A DNA stretch of 64,000 nucleotides, from NCBI GenBank assembly GCA_044221555.1, contig JBGAOY010000001.1, positions 186,001 to 250,000 of the forward strand. The letters are read 5' to 3'. Below the pieces are notes generated by a model. The model was not told where the DNA came from. It worked only from the letters and a program-made list of their open reading frames with translations, and searched no databases. This stretch comes from JAEUJM01 sp044221555 (GTDB taxonomy: Bacteria > Actinomycetota > Acidimicrobiia > Acidimicrobiales > DATDAH01). A program made the position numbers and the translations under genes. Positions 16,434 through 25,375 of this stretch are shown here, piece after piece (positions within the stretch are counted from its first letter, which is position 1; each line of letters opens with the position of its first letter).

Positions 16434-16964
16434 ATGGCGCGCAGGAAGCCCGAGCGGCTCCACGAACCCGTGGCCTCCGAGACGCATCCCGACACCGTCC
16501 CGGCGAGGGCGCTGCCGCCGCTCAGCGCGTTCGACCGTCGAGCCGACGGTGCCCGGCTCGGCGCCTGCCCCGCCTGCGGTGGCGTGCGCTGGTGGGACAA
16601 CCGGGCCGAGAAGCGCGCCGCCCAGGTGCCCGCGGGCACGCCCGACTTCACCTGCGTGCGGTGCCGGGCGCCGCACTCGGAGGACGACCCGCCGAACCCC
16701 CCGGGCGCGTCCGTGACGACGGTGGTGCCGGCCGAGCCGGTGGGCCGGTCCGGCAGCGGGGGACAGTGCGCCAAGATCAAGGCCGACGGGCAGCGGTGCC
16801 GCGGCGGCGCCATGGCCGGGAGCGACTTCTGCGGACCGCACTCGGGGATGACGGCGGCACCGCCCAACCGGTGCCAGGGCGTGACCAAGGCGGGCAGGCC
16901 CTGCGCGGCCGGGGCGCCGAAGGGCGAGCGATTCTGCCCCGCCCACGCCCCGCAGGCGCCGTGA
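16434..16964 (+). CDS. Cysteine-rich protein with repeated C-x-C-FC-x2-H motifs
   Basis: A 176-residue protein. An N-terminal zinc-ribbon-like pair (CPACGG near residue 44 and CVRC near 75) is followed by two copies of a C...K-x-G-x-x-C...F-C-x-x-H motif: CAKIKADGQRCRGGAMAGSDFCGPH (about 117-141, shown by its key residues C117, C127, C138, H141) and a second about 28 residues later. Each copy could bind one zinc ion. Similar short motifs occur in DUF5763-type sequences. A Pro-rich linker joins the two halves. Function unknown; nucleic-acid binding is a guess from the zinc motifs. Confidence 0.65.
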   Translation: MARRKPERLHEPVASETHPDTVPARALPPLSAFDRRADGARLGACPACGGVRWWDNRAEKRAAQVPAGTPDFTCVRCRAPHSEDDPPNPPGASVTTVVPAEPVGRSGSGGQCAKIKADGQRCRGGAMAGSDFCGPHSGMTAAPPNRCQGVTKAGRPCAAGAPKGERFCPAHAPQAP

Positions 16965-17126
16965 CCCGACCCTCGACCGGTGCCGACAGGTGACGATCGG
17001 TGCGTGCGGGGGCCGGCCGCTCTCGTCGCCGGCGCCGGTCGCGCCGAGGGTCTGATTGAGGTGCCCCCCACCCGCCTCGCGATCGCGGTTGGGAACCAGC
17101 GCGCTCCTCGTCGACGTCAAAGCAGG

Positions 17127-17630
17127 GTGCGTCGCTTCGTCGGGATCGCGGTGGCCGCGGTCGTGGTCGCGGGTTGTGCGTCGTCGGGCGGCGGGGCAGG
17201 AGGTGGTACCTCGGGCACCAAGGCCACGACGACCACGGTGCCCGAGATCCCCGCAGCAGGTGACGAGGCGGACCGGCTGGAAGCGGCCCGGGCGCGTTGG
17301 GAGGCGGCGGCGATCGACGACTACACGTGGTCGTTCACCCGGGTGTGCTTCTGCCCGCCGCTGAGCGCCGAGGTGCGGGTGGAGGGCGGCCGCGCCGTGC
17401 CTGAGTCGATCGAGGTCGAGTTCGGTGAGGTGGAGGACCTCGACTTCGCGACCATGGAGGAGCTGTTCGACTTCATCGGGCATGAGATCGACCACTCGGA
17501 CGAGGTGACCGTGGAGTACGACCCGGACACGGGCCAGGTACGCAGCTTCGACGCCGACCGGATCACCACAGCCGTGGACGACGAACTGGGCTACCAGGTC
17601 GAGCGTCTCGTGCCCGCCGATCAGCGCTGA
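17127..17630 (+). CDS. DUF6174-like lipoprotein
   Basis: A 167-residue exported lipoprotein: basic start, hydrophobic stretch, lipobox VAGC with the lipidated cysteine near residue 15, then a Gly/Ser/Thr linker. The mature part has W-x-A-A-x-I-D-D-Y-T-W and CFCPP followed by beta strands, as in DUF6174 proteins. GTG at 17127 is selected because it places the signal peptide at the N terminus. It faces a second lipoprotein on the opposite strand; the stops are 29 bases apart. Function unknown. Confidence 0.72.
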   Translation: MRRFVGIAVAAVVVAGCASSGGGAGGGTSGTKATTTTVPEIPAAGDEADRLEAARARWEAAAIDDYTWSFTRVCFCPPLSAEVRVEGGRAVPESIEVEFGEVEDLDFATMEELFDFIGHEIDHSDEVTVEYDPDTGQVRSFDADRITTAVDDELGYQVERLVPADQR

Positions 17631-17659
17631 CCGGCCCCGACGACCTCGAACCCACCGAG

Positions 17660-18106
17660 CTACGGCTGAGTGGGCTGAGGCTGGCCGGCTCCACGGATGC
17701 GGAAGCGGATGAGGTCCGCACCGCGCGTGAGCGTCAGACGTTCGCCGACCAGTTCGGCCACGGGGCGGTCCGTCATGAACGCCTTGACCCACCGATCTTG
17801 ACCCCTCGGGTTGCCGCCTCCCAGGCAGTAGCCCAGCGTCGTGAACGCCTCCTCGTCCTCGAGGTCGATTCGACCGCCATCGAGCTCGTAGGGGCCACTC
17901 GTATCGTTGCACCCTGCGTCGAAGTACACGTCGCCGTCCTCGAACCTGACCTCGACGCGCGTGCCGTTGGTGAGTCGGCGACCGACGACCTCTGTCGACA
18001 CGAAGGTGCGCCCATCGAGATCTGCCTGGGTCACATCGGATGCGTCCGCGCCGGAACACGCGGCGGCGAGGGCCCCGAGCAACACCAGCAGTGCGAGGCG
18101 ACGCAT
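17660..18106 (-). CDS. Lipoprotein with META/HslJ-like domain
   Basis: 148 residues. The signal peptide MRRLALLVLLGALAAAC ends at a lipobox cysteine (Cys17). The mature region, with LDGRTFVSTEVVGRRL, RVEVRFEDGDVYFDAGCNDTSGPYEL and a late LTLTRGADLIRFR strand, resembles META/HslJ domains: a beta-sheet with a G-C-N turn. The start ATG is at 18106; it directly abuts the start of the divergent DUF222 gene, leaving no room for promoters between them, so regulation must come from within one of the genes. Role unknown. Confidence 0.7.
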   Translation of the reverse strand: MRRLALLVLLGALAAACSGADASDVTQADLDGRTFVSTEVVGRRLTNGTRVEVRFEDGDVYFDAGCNDTSGPYELDGGRIDLEDEEAFTTLGYCLGGGNPRGQDRWVKAFMTDRPVAELVGERLTLTRGADLIRFRIRGAGQPQPTQP

Positions 18107-18108
18107 GC

Positions 18109-19427
18109 GTGCCCATCGACGTGGACCTGGTCAGGATCAAGGCGCCAGGCGACGACGTACCAGACGCCACCACCGAATTGGTCGAGTTGCACCAGGCAGC
18201 CGAGAAGGCCCGCACCATCGGGTGGGCCGACGAGCCCGTTGCCTGTCTCGAGGACGCGGTGGTGGCGCTGGGGCAGACCCGGGCGGTGCTCGATGCCGTC
18301 GAGGTCGAGATCTTCGGGGTGTACGACGCCTCGAAGGAGTGGAAGGCGACCGGGGCGCTGTCGGCGGCGACACGGATCGCGCACCTGACCGGGGCCCGCG
18401 TGGAGAACGTCCGGTGGCGGGTCGGGCTGGCCCGCAAGCTCCGGTCGATGCCGCACACGGTTGCCGCCTTCGAGCGCGGCGAGATCACGATCGATCACGT
18501 CGGGGTGCTGTGCCGAGCCAACCTGATCGCCCTCGAGGCGGAATTCGCACGCGACGAGGAGACGCTGGTCGACAAGGCACGCACGTTGCCCTACGACGAG
18601 TTCTTCACCGAGGTCCGCCAGTGGCGCGACATCGTCGACCCCGAGGGCGCCGAGAAGCGGGCGCTGTCGAACTTCGAGGAGCGCCGGGTGCACGCCTCGG
18701 CGACCTTCGAGGGCATGGGCCGCCTGGACGGGTGGATGGACCCGATCGGTTTCCACGAGTTCGACACCGAGCTCGACCGCCACTACCAGCGCCTCCTCGA
18801 GGCCGACTGGGCCGAGGCTCGCGAGCGCCTCGGCGACGCCGCCACCGTCCACGACCTGGGCCGCACCGCGGCCCAGCGCCGCCACGATGCGCTGGTCGAG
18901 ATGGCCCGGGCGTCGGCCGAGCACGGCGGCGCCGGTACCGCGCCCACGCTGCGAACCACGGTCGTGGTCGACCATGCCACCTACCTCGTGGCCCTGGCCC
19001 GGATCCTTGCCTCCTGCGCGGCGAGGACCCGGACCAGTACCGGTACCCGTTCGAACGGCGCTGCGAGTTCGCCGACGGCACGCCCGTCACGCCCGAGCAG
19101 GCGGTGTGGACCTCGATCGCCGGCTGGTTGGCCGTGCTCGCGGTGGCCGAGGACGGACACCCCCTCAACTACTCCCGCGATCGTCGGCTCTTCGCCGGTG
19201 CCCAGCGCGACGCCTCGATGCTCGCCTTCCCCACCTGCAGAGACCGGTCGTGTCGCATCCGGTCGATCCACTGCGAGATCGACCACCTCCTCGAATGGAT
19301 CGAGGGCGGCACCACCGACTCGGCCAACGGTCGACCGTTGTGCAAGGGCCACAACCTGTGGAAGGAGCACCAGCGGGTCAAGGCCGGCGGGCGCGCCGGC
19401 CGCGGCCGCCGGCGAGCCCAGCCCTGA
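18109..19427 (+). pseudogene. DUF222/HNH endonuclease-like gene broken by a frameshift
   Basis: The first part (18109 to about 19015) encodes a DUF222 domain of about 300 residues. The second part, one frame back (about 19015-19427), encodes the continuation GEDPDQYRYPFERRCEFADG and an HNH motif (CRIRSIHCEIDHLLEW ... NGRPLCKGHNLWKEHQ). A single missing base near 19010-19020 would join the two into a normal 13E12/DUF222-HNH protein. There is no homopolymer at the break, so sequencing error, true mutation or recoding cannot be told apart. Such genes are numerous and variable in actinobacteria. Confidence 0.75.
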
Positions 19428-19516
19428 TCGGACCGACCGCCACCCTCCCCATCAGCCCGACCGCCACCTCAGGCAAGGGCGCGCCCGCCCGCCGCTCCGA
19501 TTCTCCCTGTCGCGGG

Positions 19517-20626
19517 TCAGAAGGGGGTGGCGTGACCGGGGGGTGGGGGGAGGTCGGCGGGGGCCGAGCCGAGGGCGTTGAGGGCGTCGATGAGGGTGCG
19601 CAGGCGGCCGTAGCGGTTGAAGTCGAAGTGGATGGTGAGGCGGGGGAGCTCGGGGTGGTCGTCGTCGGCGGCCTCGGGACCGGTCGGGCCCGTGCGCTCG
19701 ATGCCGCCGGCGACGGCGAGGTCGCCGAAGTCGGCGTTCAGCCGGGCCAGCTCGGCGTCGGTGGGCGCCCGGCGCAGGCGGATGATGAGCGTGGCGCCGG
19801 TCCAGCGGATGGAGTGGTAGTTGCGGTAGAAGCCCCGGATCTCGGCGACCGCCTCGTCGACGTCCTCGGTGACGAGGAACAGGTCGAGGTCGTGGTCGTG
19901 GATGTAGCCCCGGGGGGCGATCTCGGTGGCGAGAAACGACTGCCACTCGTCCCAGTAGGTGCCGCCGACCGTCTCCAGGAACACGATGGGTGCCGGCAGC
20001 GTCTTGCCGTTCTGCAGCAGGGTGAGCAGCTCGAACGACTCGTCCAGCGTCCCGAAGCCGCCGGGCAGCACCACGAAGCCGTCCGACTCCTTGATGAGCT
20101 CCAGCTTGCGGGTGAAGAAGTACTTCATGGCCACGAGCTTGGGGTCGCCCTTGATGAAGGGGTTGGGCTCCTGCTCGTGCGGCAGGCGGATGTTGACGCC
20201 GAAGGAGTGCTCGCGGCCGGCGCCCTCGATGCCGGCGGCCATGATCCCGGGACCGGCGCCGGTGATGACCATCCACCCCTCGGCGGCCATGGCGCGGGCG
20301 AGGTCCCGGGCCTGCAGGTAGAGGGGATCGTCGGGCTGCGTGCGGGCCGACCCGAAGATGGTGACCTTCGGGTACGAGCGGTACGGGGCGAACATCTTGA
20401 AGGCCACCGCCATCTCGCGGAGCGCGGCGTTCGCGATCTTGAGGTCGAGGCGGTCGGCGTCGTCGGACGCGAGGTCGACCACCGTGGCAGCCAACTCGGA
20501 GAGCAGGTCGCGGTCGTCGGTGGCGCCGGCGAGGTCGAGCAGGCCCGCGATGGCCGAGTCGACCTCTGGCGAGCCGGTGCTGCGGACCGGTCGTGCCCGG
20601 GGCCCGGGCCCGGCCTCGGTGCTCAT
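19517..20626 (-). CDS. LOG-family / TIGR00730 Rossmann protein
   Basis: A 369-residue protein with the lysine-decarboxylase-like (LOG) fold. Visible motifs are VTIFGSART (about 88-96), GAGPGIMAA (about 123-131) and the signature PGGFGTLDE (about 188-196). LOG enzymes hydrolyse nucleoside 5'-monophosphates such as cytokinin ribotides; many bacterial homologues have undefined substrates. The C-terminal extension of about 130 residues (FYRNYHSIRWTGATLIIRLRR and following) is longer than in simple LOG proteins. It overlaps the end of fbiC by four bases (ATGA), so it is likely co-translated with it. Confidence 0.8.
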   Translation of the reverse strand: MSTEAGPGPRARPVRSTGSPEVDSAIAGLLDLAGATDDRDLLSELAATVVDLASDDADRLDLKIANAALREMAVAFKMFAPYRSYPKVTIFGSARTQPDDPLYLQARDLARAMAAEGWMVITGAGPGIMAAGIEGAGREHSFGVNIRLPHEQEPNPFIKGDPKLVAMKYFFTRKLELIKESDGFVVLPGGFGTLDESFELLTLLQNGKTLPAPIVFLETVGGTYWDEWQSFLATEIAPRGYIHDHDLDLFLVTEDVDEAVAEIRGFYRNYHSIRWTGATLIIRLRRAPTDAELARLNADFGDLAVAGGIERTGPTGPEAADDDHPELPRLTIHFDFNRYGRLRTLIDALNALGSAPADLPPPPGHATPF

Positions 20627-22887
20627 CCAGCCGCGGCGGCGACCCGGCCGTACAGCGTGGTGCGCTGCTCGAGCCGGCGGCCCAGCGGCTCGACCAGCGC
20701 TCGGAAGTCGGCCTCGTCGGCCATCTGGCCGTGGTTGGCGCCCGCCGCCCGTGAGATGTTCTCGTCGATGAGCGTGCCGCCCAGGTCGTTCACCCCCGCC
20801 TGCAGCAACTGGCGCACCCCACCGAAGCCGAGCTTCACCCAGGAGGCCTGGATGTTGTCGATGGCGCCCCGGTACGCGATGCGTCCCACCGCGTGCATGA
20901 GCAGCGACTCGCGGAACGTGGGACCACGGCGTGCCTTGCGCTGCAGGTAGATCGGCGAGGCCATGTGCACGAACGGGAGCGGCACGAACTCAGTGAAGCC
21001 CCCGGTCTCCTCCTGCAGGTCACGGGTGCGGATCAGGTGCCGCGCCCAACTGCGGGGGTGCTCGATGGAGCCGAACATGATGGTGACGTTCGAGCGCAGG
21101 CCGATGCCGTGGGCGGTGCGGTGGGCCTCCAGCCACTCGTCGGTGTCGATCTTGTCGCTGCAGAGCACCTTGCGCACCTCGTCGTCGAGGATCTCGGCCG
21201 CGGTGCCGGGCAGGGTGCGCAGGCCGGCGTCCATGAGCCGCTGCAGGTAGACGGCCAGGGGCTCGTCGAGCCGCTTGGCCCCTTCGGTGACCTCGAGGGC
21301 GGTGAACCCGTGCACGTGGATGTCCGGCGCCGCCGCCTTCACCGCCTTGGTGACGTCGATGTAGTAGTCGCCGTCGAAGTCGGGGTGGATGCCACCCTGC
21401 AGGCACACCTCGGTGGCGCCGCGGTCCCACGCCTCGCGCACCCGCTCGGCGATGTCGTCGAGGGTGAGCAGGTACGGGTTGCCCCGCAGGTTCAGCGAGA
21501 GCGGGCCCTTCGAGAACCCGCAGAAGCGGCACTTGAACGTGCAGACGTTGGTGTAGTTGATGTTGCGGTTCGACACCCAGGTGACCACGTCGCCCACCGC
21601 ATCGGCCCGGAGCTCGTCGGCCATGGCGGCCACCGCGGCCACCTCGGGGCCGCGTGCGCCGAAGAGGGTGACGATCTCGTCCTCGCCCACCTGTTCGCCG
21701 GCACGGACGCCCGCCAGCACCTCGGCCACCGCGCTCCCGGCGGAGATCGTGGGCCCGGGCGGCGGCGGGATCAGCACCGGCGGGGCGTGCTCGTCACCCG
21801 AGTACCAGGTGTCGTCGCGGGCCAGGGACTCGGCGTCGCTGTGGTCCATCACCGGGAAGTGCAGGGCCTCGTCGAGCCAGCGCTCGGGCGCCAGTGCGTA
21901 CTCGGGGTAGATCGTGAGGCGGGGCGCCAGGGTGTGCCCGCGGGCCTCGGTGATCGAGCGCAGCCGATCGAGGGCGGGCCAGGGCCGCTCGGGGTTGACG
22001 TGGTCGGCGGTGACGGGGGAGACGCCGCCCCAGTCGTCGATGCCCGAGTCGAGCAGCGGCCCGAAGTCGTCCGACAGGTTCGGCGGGGCCTGCAGGTGCA
22101 CCTCGGGCGGGAGGATGACCCGGGCCAGGGCCACGGCCTCGAGGTACTCGTCGGCGGGGCACGGCGGGTGGGCGTGCATGGCGGTGCCCGGCTTCGGCAG
22201 GAAGTTCTGGACGATCACCTCCTGCACATGGCCCCAGCGCCGGTGGGAGGCGGCGATCGCCTCGAGGGCGGCGATGCGGTCGTCACGGGACTCGCCGATG
22301 CCCACCAGGATGCCGGTGGTGAACGGGATGGCCAGCTCGCCGGCCGCGTCGAGCGTGGCCAGGCGGCGCTCGGGGGTCTTGTCGGGCGAGCCCCGGTGCG
22401 CCTCGAGGTCGGGGTTGAGGCTCTCCAGCATCATCCCCTGCGAGGGCGACACCGTGCGCAGCGCGGCCAGCTCGTCGGCGTGGAGCGCGCCGGCGTTGGC
22501 GTGGGGGAGCAGGCCGGTCTCGTCGACCACGAGCCGGCACATGGCGACCAGGTACTCGACCGTGCTGGCGTACCCGTGCTCGTCGAGCCACTCGCGGGCG
22601 ACCGGGTAGCGCTCCTCCGGACGCTCGCCGAGGGTGAACAGCGCCTCGTGGCACCCGGCCTCGGCGCCGGCGGTGGCGATGGCCAGCACCTGGTCGGGCG
22701 CCAGGTACGGGTGGTCGAGGCGAGCCGGCGGCTGCGCGAAGGTGCAGTAGCCGCACTTGTCCCTGCACAGCATGGTGAGCGGGATGAAGACCTTGGGGGA
22801 GTAGGTGACCCGCGAGCCGTGGGCGTGGTCCCTGATCGACCGTGCCTCGGCCTGCAGGTCGCCGAGTGAGCGGTCGGTGAGCGCCAT
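20623..22887 (-). CDS. fbiC: FbiC: 7,8-didemethyl-8-hydroxy-5-deazariboflavin synthase
   Basis: A 754-residue fusion of two radical SAM modules that make the F0 chromophore of coenzyme F420 from tyrosine and a ribityl pyrimidine. The N-terminal CofG-like module has CRDKCGYCTF (Cys41/45/48); the C-terminal CofH-like module has CTFKCRFCGFSKG (first Cys near 449). Length is somewhat below that of mycobacterial FbiC. The ATG at 22887 is preferred since upstream codons lack conserved character and lie next to a repeat element. Presence of FbiC indicates an F420-using organism. A dispersed repeat copy occupies the upstream region (22909-22990). Confidence 0.95.
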   Translation of the reverse strand: MALTDRSLGDLQAEARSIRDHAHGSRVTYSPKVFIPLTMLCRDKCGYCTFAQPPARLDHPYLAPDQVLAIATAGAEAGCHEALFTLGERPEERYPVAREWLDEHGYASTVEYLVAMCRLVVDETGLLPHANAGALHADELAALRTVSPSQGMMLESLNPDLEAHRGSPDKTPERRLATLDAAGELAIPFTTGILVGIGESRDDRIAALEAIAASHRRWGHVQEVIVQNFLPKPGTAMHAHPPCPADEYLEAVALARVILPPEVHLQAPPNLSDDFGPLLDSGIDDWGGVSPVTADHVNPERPWPALDRLRSITEARGHTLAPRLTIYPEYALAPERWLDEALHFPVMDHSDAESLARDDTWYSGDEHAPPVLIPPPPGPTISAGSAVAEVLAGVRAGEQVGEDEIVTLFGARGPEVAAVAAMADELRADAVGDVVTWVSNRNINYTNVCTFKCRFCGFSKGPLSLNLRGNPYLLTLDDIAERVREAWDRGATEVCLQGGIHPDFDGDYYIDVTKAVKAAAPDIHVHGFTALEVTEGAKRLDEPLAVYLQRLMDAGLRTLPGTAAEILDDEVRKVLCSDKIDTDEWLEAHRTAHGIGLRSNVTIMFGSIEHPRSWARHLIRTRDLQEETGGFTEFVPLPFVHMASPIYLQRKARRGPTFRESLLMHAVGRIAYRGAIDNIQASWVKLGFGGVRQLLQAGVNDLGGTLIDENISRAAGANHGQMADEADFRALVEPLGRRLEQRTTLYGRVAAAAG

Positions 22888-22908
22888 CGCGGTGCAGCCT
22901 ATTGGGCC

Positions 22909-22990
22909 GCTCTTCGGCTGACGCCTGTCTTGTGCTCTTCGCGGGCGCCTCATCGCGATCCTCAGGGCTCGCGCGTCCCTCGCTCGCCGC
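22909..22990 (+). repeat. Divergent copy of the dispersed GCTCTTCGGCTGACGCCT repeat
   Basis: This segment begins GCTCTTCGGCTGACGCCT and ends CGTCCCTCGCTCGCCGC, as do the copies at 44682-44819 and, inverted, 45899-45966. About 24 extra bases lie in the middle, containing a second CTCTTCG. It sits in the spacer between fbiC and the TPP riboswitch. The remaining part of the 22888-23077 gap has no gene that I can support. Confidence 0.75.
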
Positions 22991-23077
22991 GAACAGAGCG
23001 GTGCGGGCGCTCGGCGTGCCGCACACTCGGACGTCGTCGGTCGTGGTGCGCACGCGCACGGTAGGGTCTCCGGTGAA

Positions 23078-23169
23078 CACGGGAGTCCGGTGCACCGGGC
23101 TGAGAGGGTGGGCTGACCAGCCCCCGACCGTCACCACCTGATCCGGGTCATGCCGGCGCAGGGATGTTC
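23078..23169 (+). promoter_or_regulatory. TPP (THI-box) riboswitch
   Basis: The canonical TPP-riboswitch segments are visible: an opening stem around CGGGAGTCCGG, GGGCTGAGAGG (the CUGAGA core, 23098-23107), the variable P3 helix GGTGGGCTGACCAGCCCCCGACC, then the thi-box CACCTGATCCGGGTCATGCCGGCGCAGGGA ending near 23164. It ends about 60 bases before the thiamine-binding protein gene and probably controls transcription or translation of the four-gene uptake operon. Confidence 0.95.
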
Positions 23170-23227
23170 GGGATCGATCCGGTCCGCCCTCTCGCCTCCC
23201 GTACCGCCGCCAGACGAGGAGCGACCA

Positions 23228-23524
23228 GTGATCGCCGAGATCCAATGCCTGCCCCAACCGCTGGGCACCCCGGCCGACCGCTACGCCCACGTGGACGCGG
23301 CCATCGCGGTGATCGCCGCATCGGGCCTGCCGTACGAGGTCGGTGCGCTCGGCACCACCGTGGAAGGCCCGCCGGAGCACGTGTGGCCGCTGCTGCAGGC
23401 CGTGCACGCAGCCACGTTGGCCGCCGGCGCCACGGCGGCGGTGACCGTGATCAAGGTGGCCGAGTCCGCGGACGGCGCCGAGCAGCCCACCATCGCCGGC
23501 CTCACGGACAAGTTCCGGTCATGA
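23228..23524 (+). CDS. Thiamine-binding protein of the MTH1187/YkoF type
   Basis: A 98-residue single-domain protein matching the thiamine-binding DUF77/MTH1187 family: VIAEIQCLPQPLG N terminus, DAAIAVIAASGLPYEVGALGTTVEG in the middle and a final helix. Members bind thiamine or its pyrimidine moiety and accompany HMP/thiamine uptake. The GTG at 23228 starts right at the first conserved strand; the riboswitch directly upstream explains regulation. Its stop overlaps the permease ATG (ATGA). Confidence 0.82.
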   Translation: MIAEIQCLPQPLGTPADRYAHVDAAIAVIAASGLPYEVGALGTTVEGPPEHVWPLLQAVHAATLAAGATAAVTVIKVAESADGAEQPTIAGLTDKFRS

Positions 23525-24309
23525 CCGGGGCGACCGGCGCGGGGTTCACCCGTCGTCTGGTGGACGCGCTGCTGGTCGCACTGCTGCTCGGACTCCTGGT
23601 CGTGGCCTGGCAGGTGGCGGTGCGTGCGTTCGACATCGCGCCCTACCTCCTGCCGCCCCCCAGCGATGTGTGGGCCGCGTTCTTCGAGATACGGGCGACC
23701 CTGCCCGGCCACGTCGCCGCCACCGTGACCGCAGCCGTGCTCGGCCTGCTGGTCGGCGCGGCCGTGGCGGTGGCACTGGCGGTGGTGGTCGCATCGGTGC
23801 CGCTCGTCCGGCGGGTGCTGATGCCGCTGCTCGTGGTGAGCCAGTCGATCCCGATGATCGTGCTCGCCCCCCTGCTCATCGTGTGGCTGGGCTTCGGGAT
23901 GGCACCCAAGGTGATCGTCGTGGCCCTCATCGTGTTCTTCCCGGTGGTGGTGTCGACGGTGGCCGGCATCGACGGGACCGACCGCGACCTGATCGACCTC
24001 GTGCGCAGCATGGGGGCGGGGCGGCGCCAACTGCTTCGACAGGTCCAGGTACCGGCCGCGGTGCCGGCGTTCTTCGCCGGGCTCCAGGTGTCGGCCGCGT
24101 ACGCCATGCTCGGCGCCGTCATCGCCGAGTGGATGGGTGCCTCGGAGGGTCTGGGCATCTTCCTCACCCGGTCGCAGACCTCGTTCCGCCTCGACCAGGT
24201 GTTCGTCGGGATCGTGCTCATCGCCGCGGTCAGCGTCGGCCTGTACCTCGTCGTCCGCCTCGTCGCCCGGCTGGCGACGCCCTGGCAGCACACCCGACTG
24301 GAGCACTGA
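23521..24309 (+). CDS. ABC transporter permease, ThiX-like
   Basis: A 262-residue inner-membrane permease of the SsuC/TauC/ThiX class with about six helices. The cytoplasmic EAA-type loop can be seen as DLVRSMGAGRRQLLRQVQVPAAVPAFFAGLQVSAAYA (key residues Gly, Gly and the P-A-A-V-P turn, about 160-195). It is preceded by the helix LLIVWLGFGMAPKVIVVALIVFFPVVVS. The neighbours (riboswitch, thiamine-binding protein, NMT1-type binding protein, ATPase) point to thiamine pyrimidine precursor import rather than sulfonate. Start ATG overlaps the previous stop. Confidence 0.88.
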   Translation: MTGATGAGFTRRLVDALLVALLLGLLVVAWQVAVRAFDIAPYLLPPPSDVWAAFFEIRATLPGHVAATVTAAVLGLLVGAAVAVALAVVVASVPLVRRVLMPLLVVSQSIPMIVLAPLLIVWLGFGMAPKVIVVALIVFFPVVVSTVAGIDGTDRDLIDLVRSMGAGRRQLLRQVQVPAAVPAFFAGLQVSAAYAMLGAVIAEWMGASEGLGIFLTRSQTSFRLDQVFVGIVLIAAVSVGLYLVVRLVARLATPWQHTRLEH

Positions 24310-24310
24310 C

Positions 24311-25375
24311 ATGTCCCGAGCCCCCCGATCGTCCCCACCGGCCCAGACCTTGCGCGGCGCGGTGCGGCTCCTCGCGGTGGTCGCCCTGCTCGCCGCGGCG
24401 GCGGCCTGCTCCTCGGGCGGCTCGTCGAACGACGCGCAGGGCGACGGGCTGCGTCACGTCACCCTCATGCTCAACTGGACGCCCAACGCCCAGCACGCCG
24501 GCATCTACGCCGCCCAGCAGCTCGGCTACTACGAGGACGAGGGCATCGACCTCGAGATCGTCGAGCCGGCCGAGGCGGGTGTCGAGCCGGTGGTGGCGGC
24601 CGGCCGCGCCGAGTTCGGCCTGGCCCAGGCGGAGTCGCTGCTTCCGGCGCGGGCCGCGGGCGTGCCGGTCGTGTCGATCGCCACCCTGATGCCCCACAAC
24701 GACTCGTCGCTGATGGCACTGGCCGACTCGGGGATCCGCCGGCCCCGCGACCTCGAGGGCCACACCTACGGCGGCTACGGGGGTGCGCTCGAGACCGAGT
24801 TGATCAACCGGCTCGTGGCGTGTGACGGCGGCGACCCGTCCGAGGTGGACTTCGTCGAGGTCGGCAACGTCGACTACCTGACCGGCATGCAACGTGGACG
24901 CTTCGACTTCGCGTGGGTGTTCAACGGTTGGGACGCCCTGCGCGCCGAGTCGGTCGACGGTGTGGACGTCGACACGATCCCGTTCATCGACCACACCGAC
25001 TGCATCCCCGACTGGTACACGCCGCTGATCCTCACCAGCGAGTCGATGATCCAGGATGACCCCGACCTGGTGACCGCCTTCCTGGCCGCCACCTCCCGCG
25101 GCTACTGGGTGGCGGTCGACCAGCCCCAGCGGGCCGCCTCGCTGCTGCTCGATGCCGTGCCCGAGCTGGATCGGGACCTGGTCGAGGCGAGCACGGCCTA
25201 CCACTCGACGCGGTTCGTGGAGGTGGATCAGCCGTGGGGGCACCAGGAGATGCAGGTGTGGGCCGACTTCGCCGACTTCCTGGTCGACGCGGGCCTGCTC
25301 ACCGACCCGATCGACACCACCGAGGTGTTCACCGACGACTTCCTCCCCAGCGCGCCACTCGGCACGGGGGCGTGA
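24311..25375 (+). CDS. ABC transporter substrate-binding lipoprotein, NMT1/ThiY-like
   Basis: A 354-residue lipoprotein: basic N terminus, hydrophobic stretch and lipobox AAAAC (Cys near residue 33), then an NMT1/THI5-like periplasmic-binding fold beginning HVTLMLNWTPNAQHAGIYAAQQLGYYEDEGIDLEI. This N-W-x-P-N-x-x-H-x-G-x-Y-x-A pattern is characteristic of proteins binding hydroxymethylpyrimidine or formylaminopyrimidine. The stop TGA falls in the first of three 65-bp tandem repeats that separate it from the ATPase gene. Confidence 0.88.
   Translation: MSRAPRSSPPAQTLRGAVRLLAVVALLAAAAACSSGGSSNDAQGDGLRHVTLMLNWTPNAQHAGIYAAQQLGYYEDEGIDLEIVEPAEAGVEPVVAAGRAEFGLAQAESLLPARAAGVPVVSIATLMPHNDSSLMALADSGIRRPRDLEGHTYGGYGGALETELINRLVACDGGDPSEVDFVEVGNVDYLTGMQRGRFDFAWVFNGWDALRAESVDGVDVDTIPFIDHTDCIPDWYTPLILTSESMIQDDPDLVTAFLAATSRGYWVAVDQPQRAASLLLDAVPELDRDLVEASTAYHSTRFVEVDQPWGHQEMQVWADFADFLVDAGLLTDPIDTTEVFTDDFLPSAPLGTGA

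Noticed and set aside
20893..22869. 658-codon plus-strand open frame opposite fbiC
   Set aside because: Complementary to the conserved radical SAM gene; no domains, skewed Val/Gly/His/Arg content.
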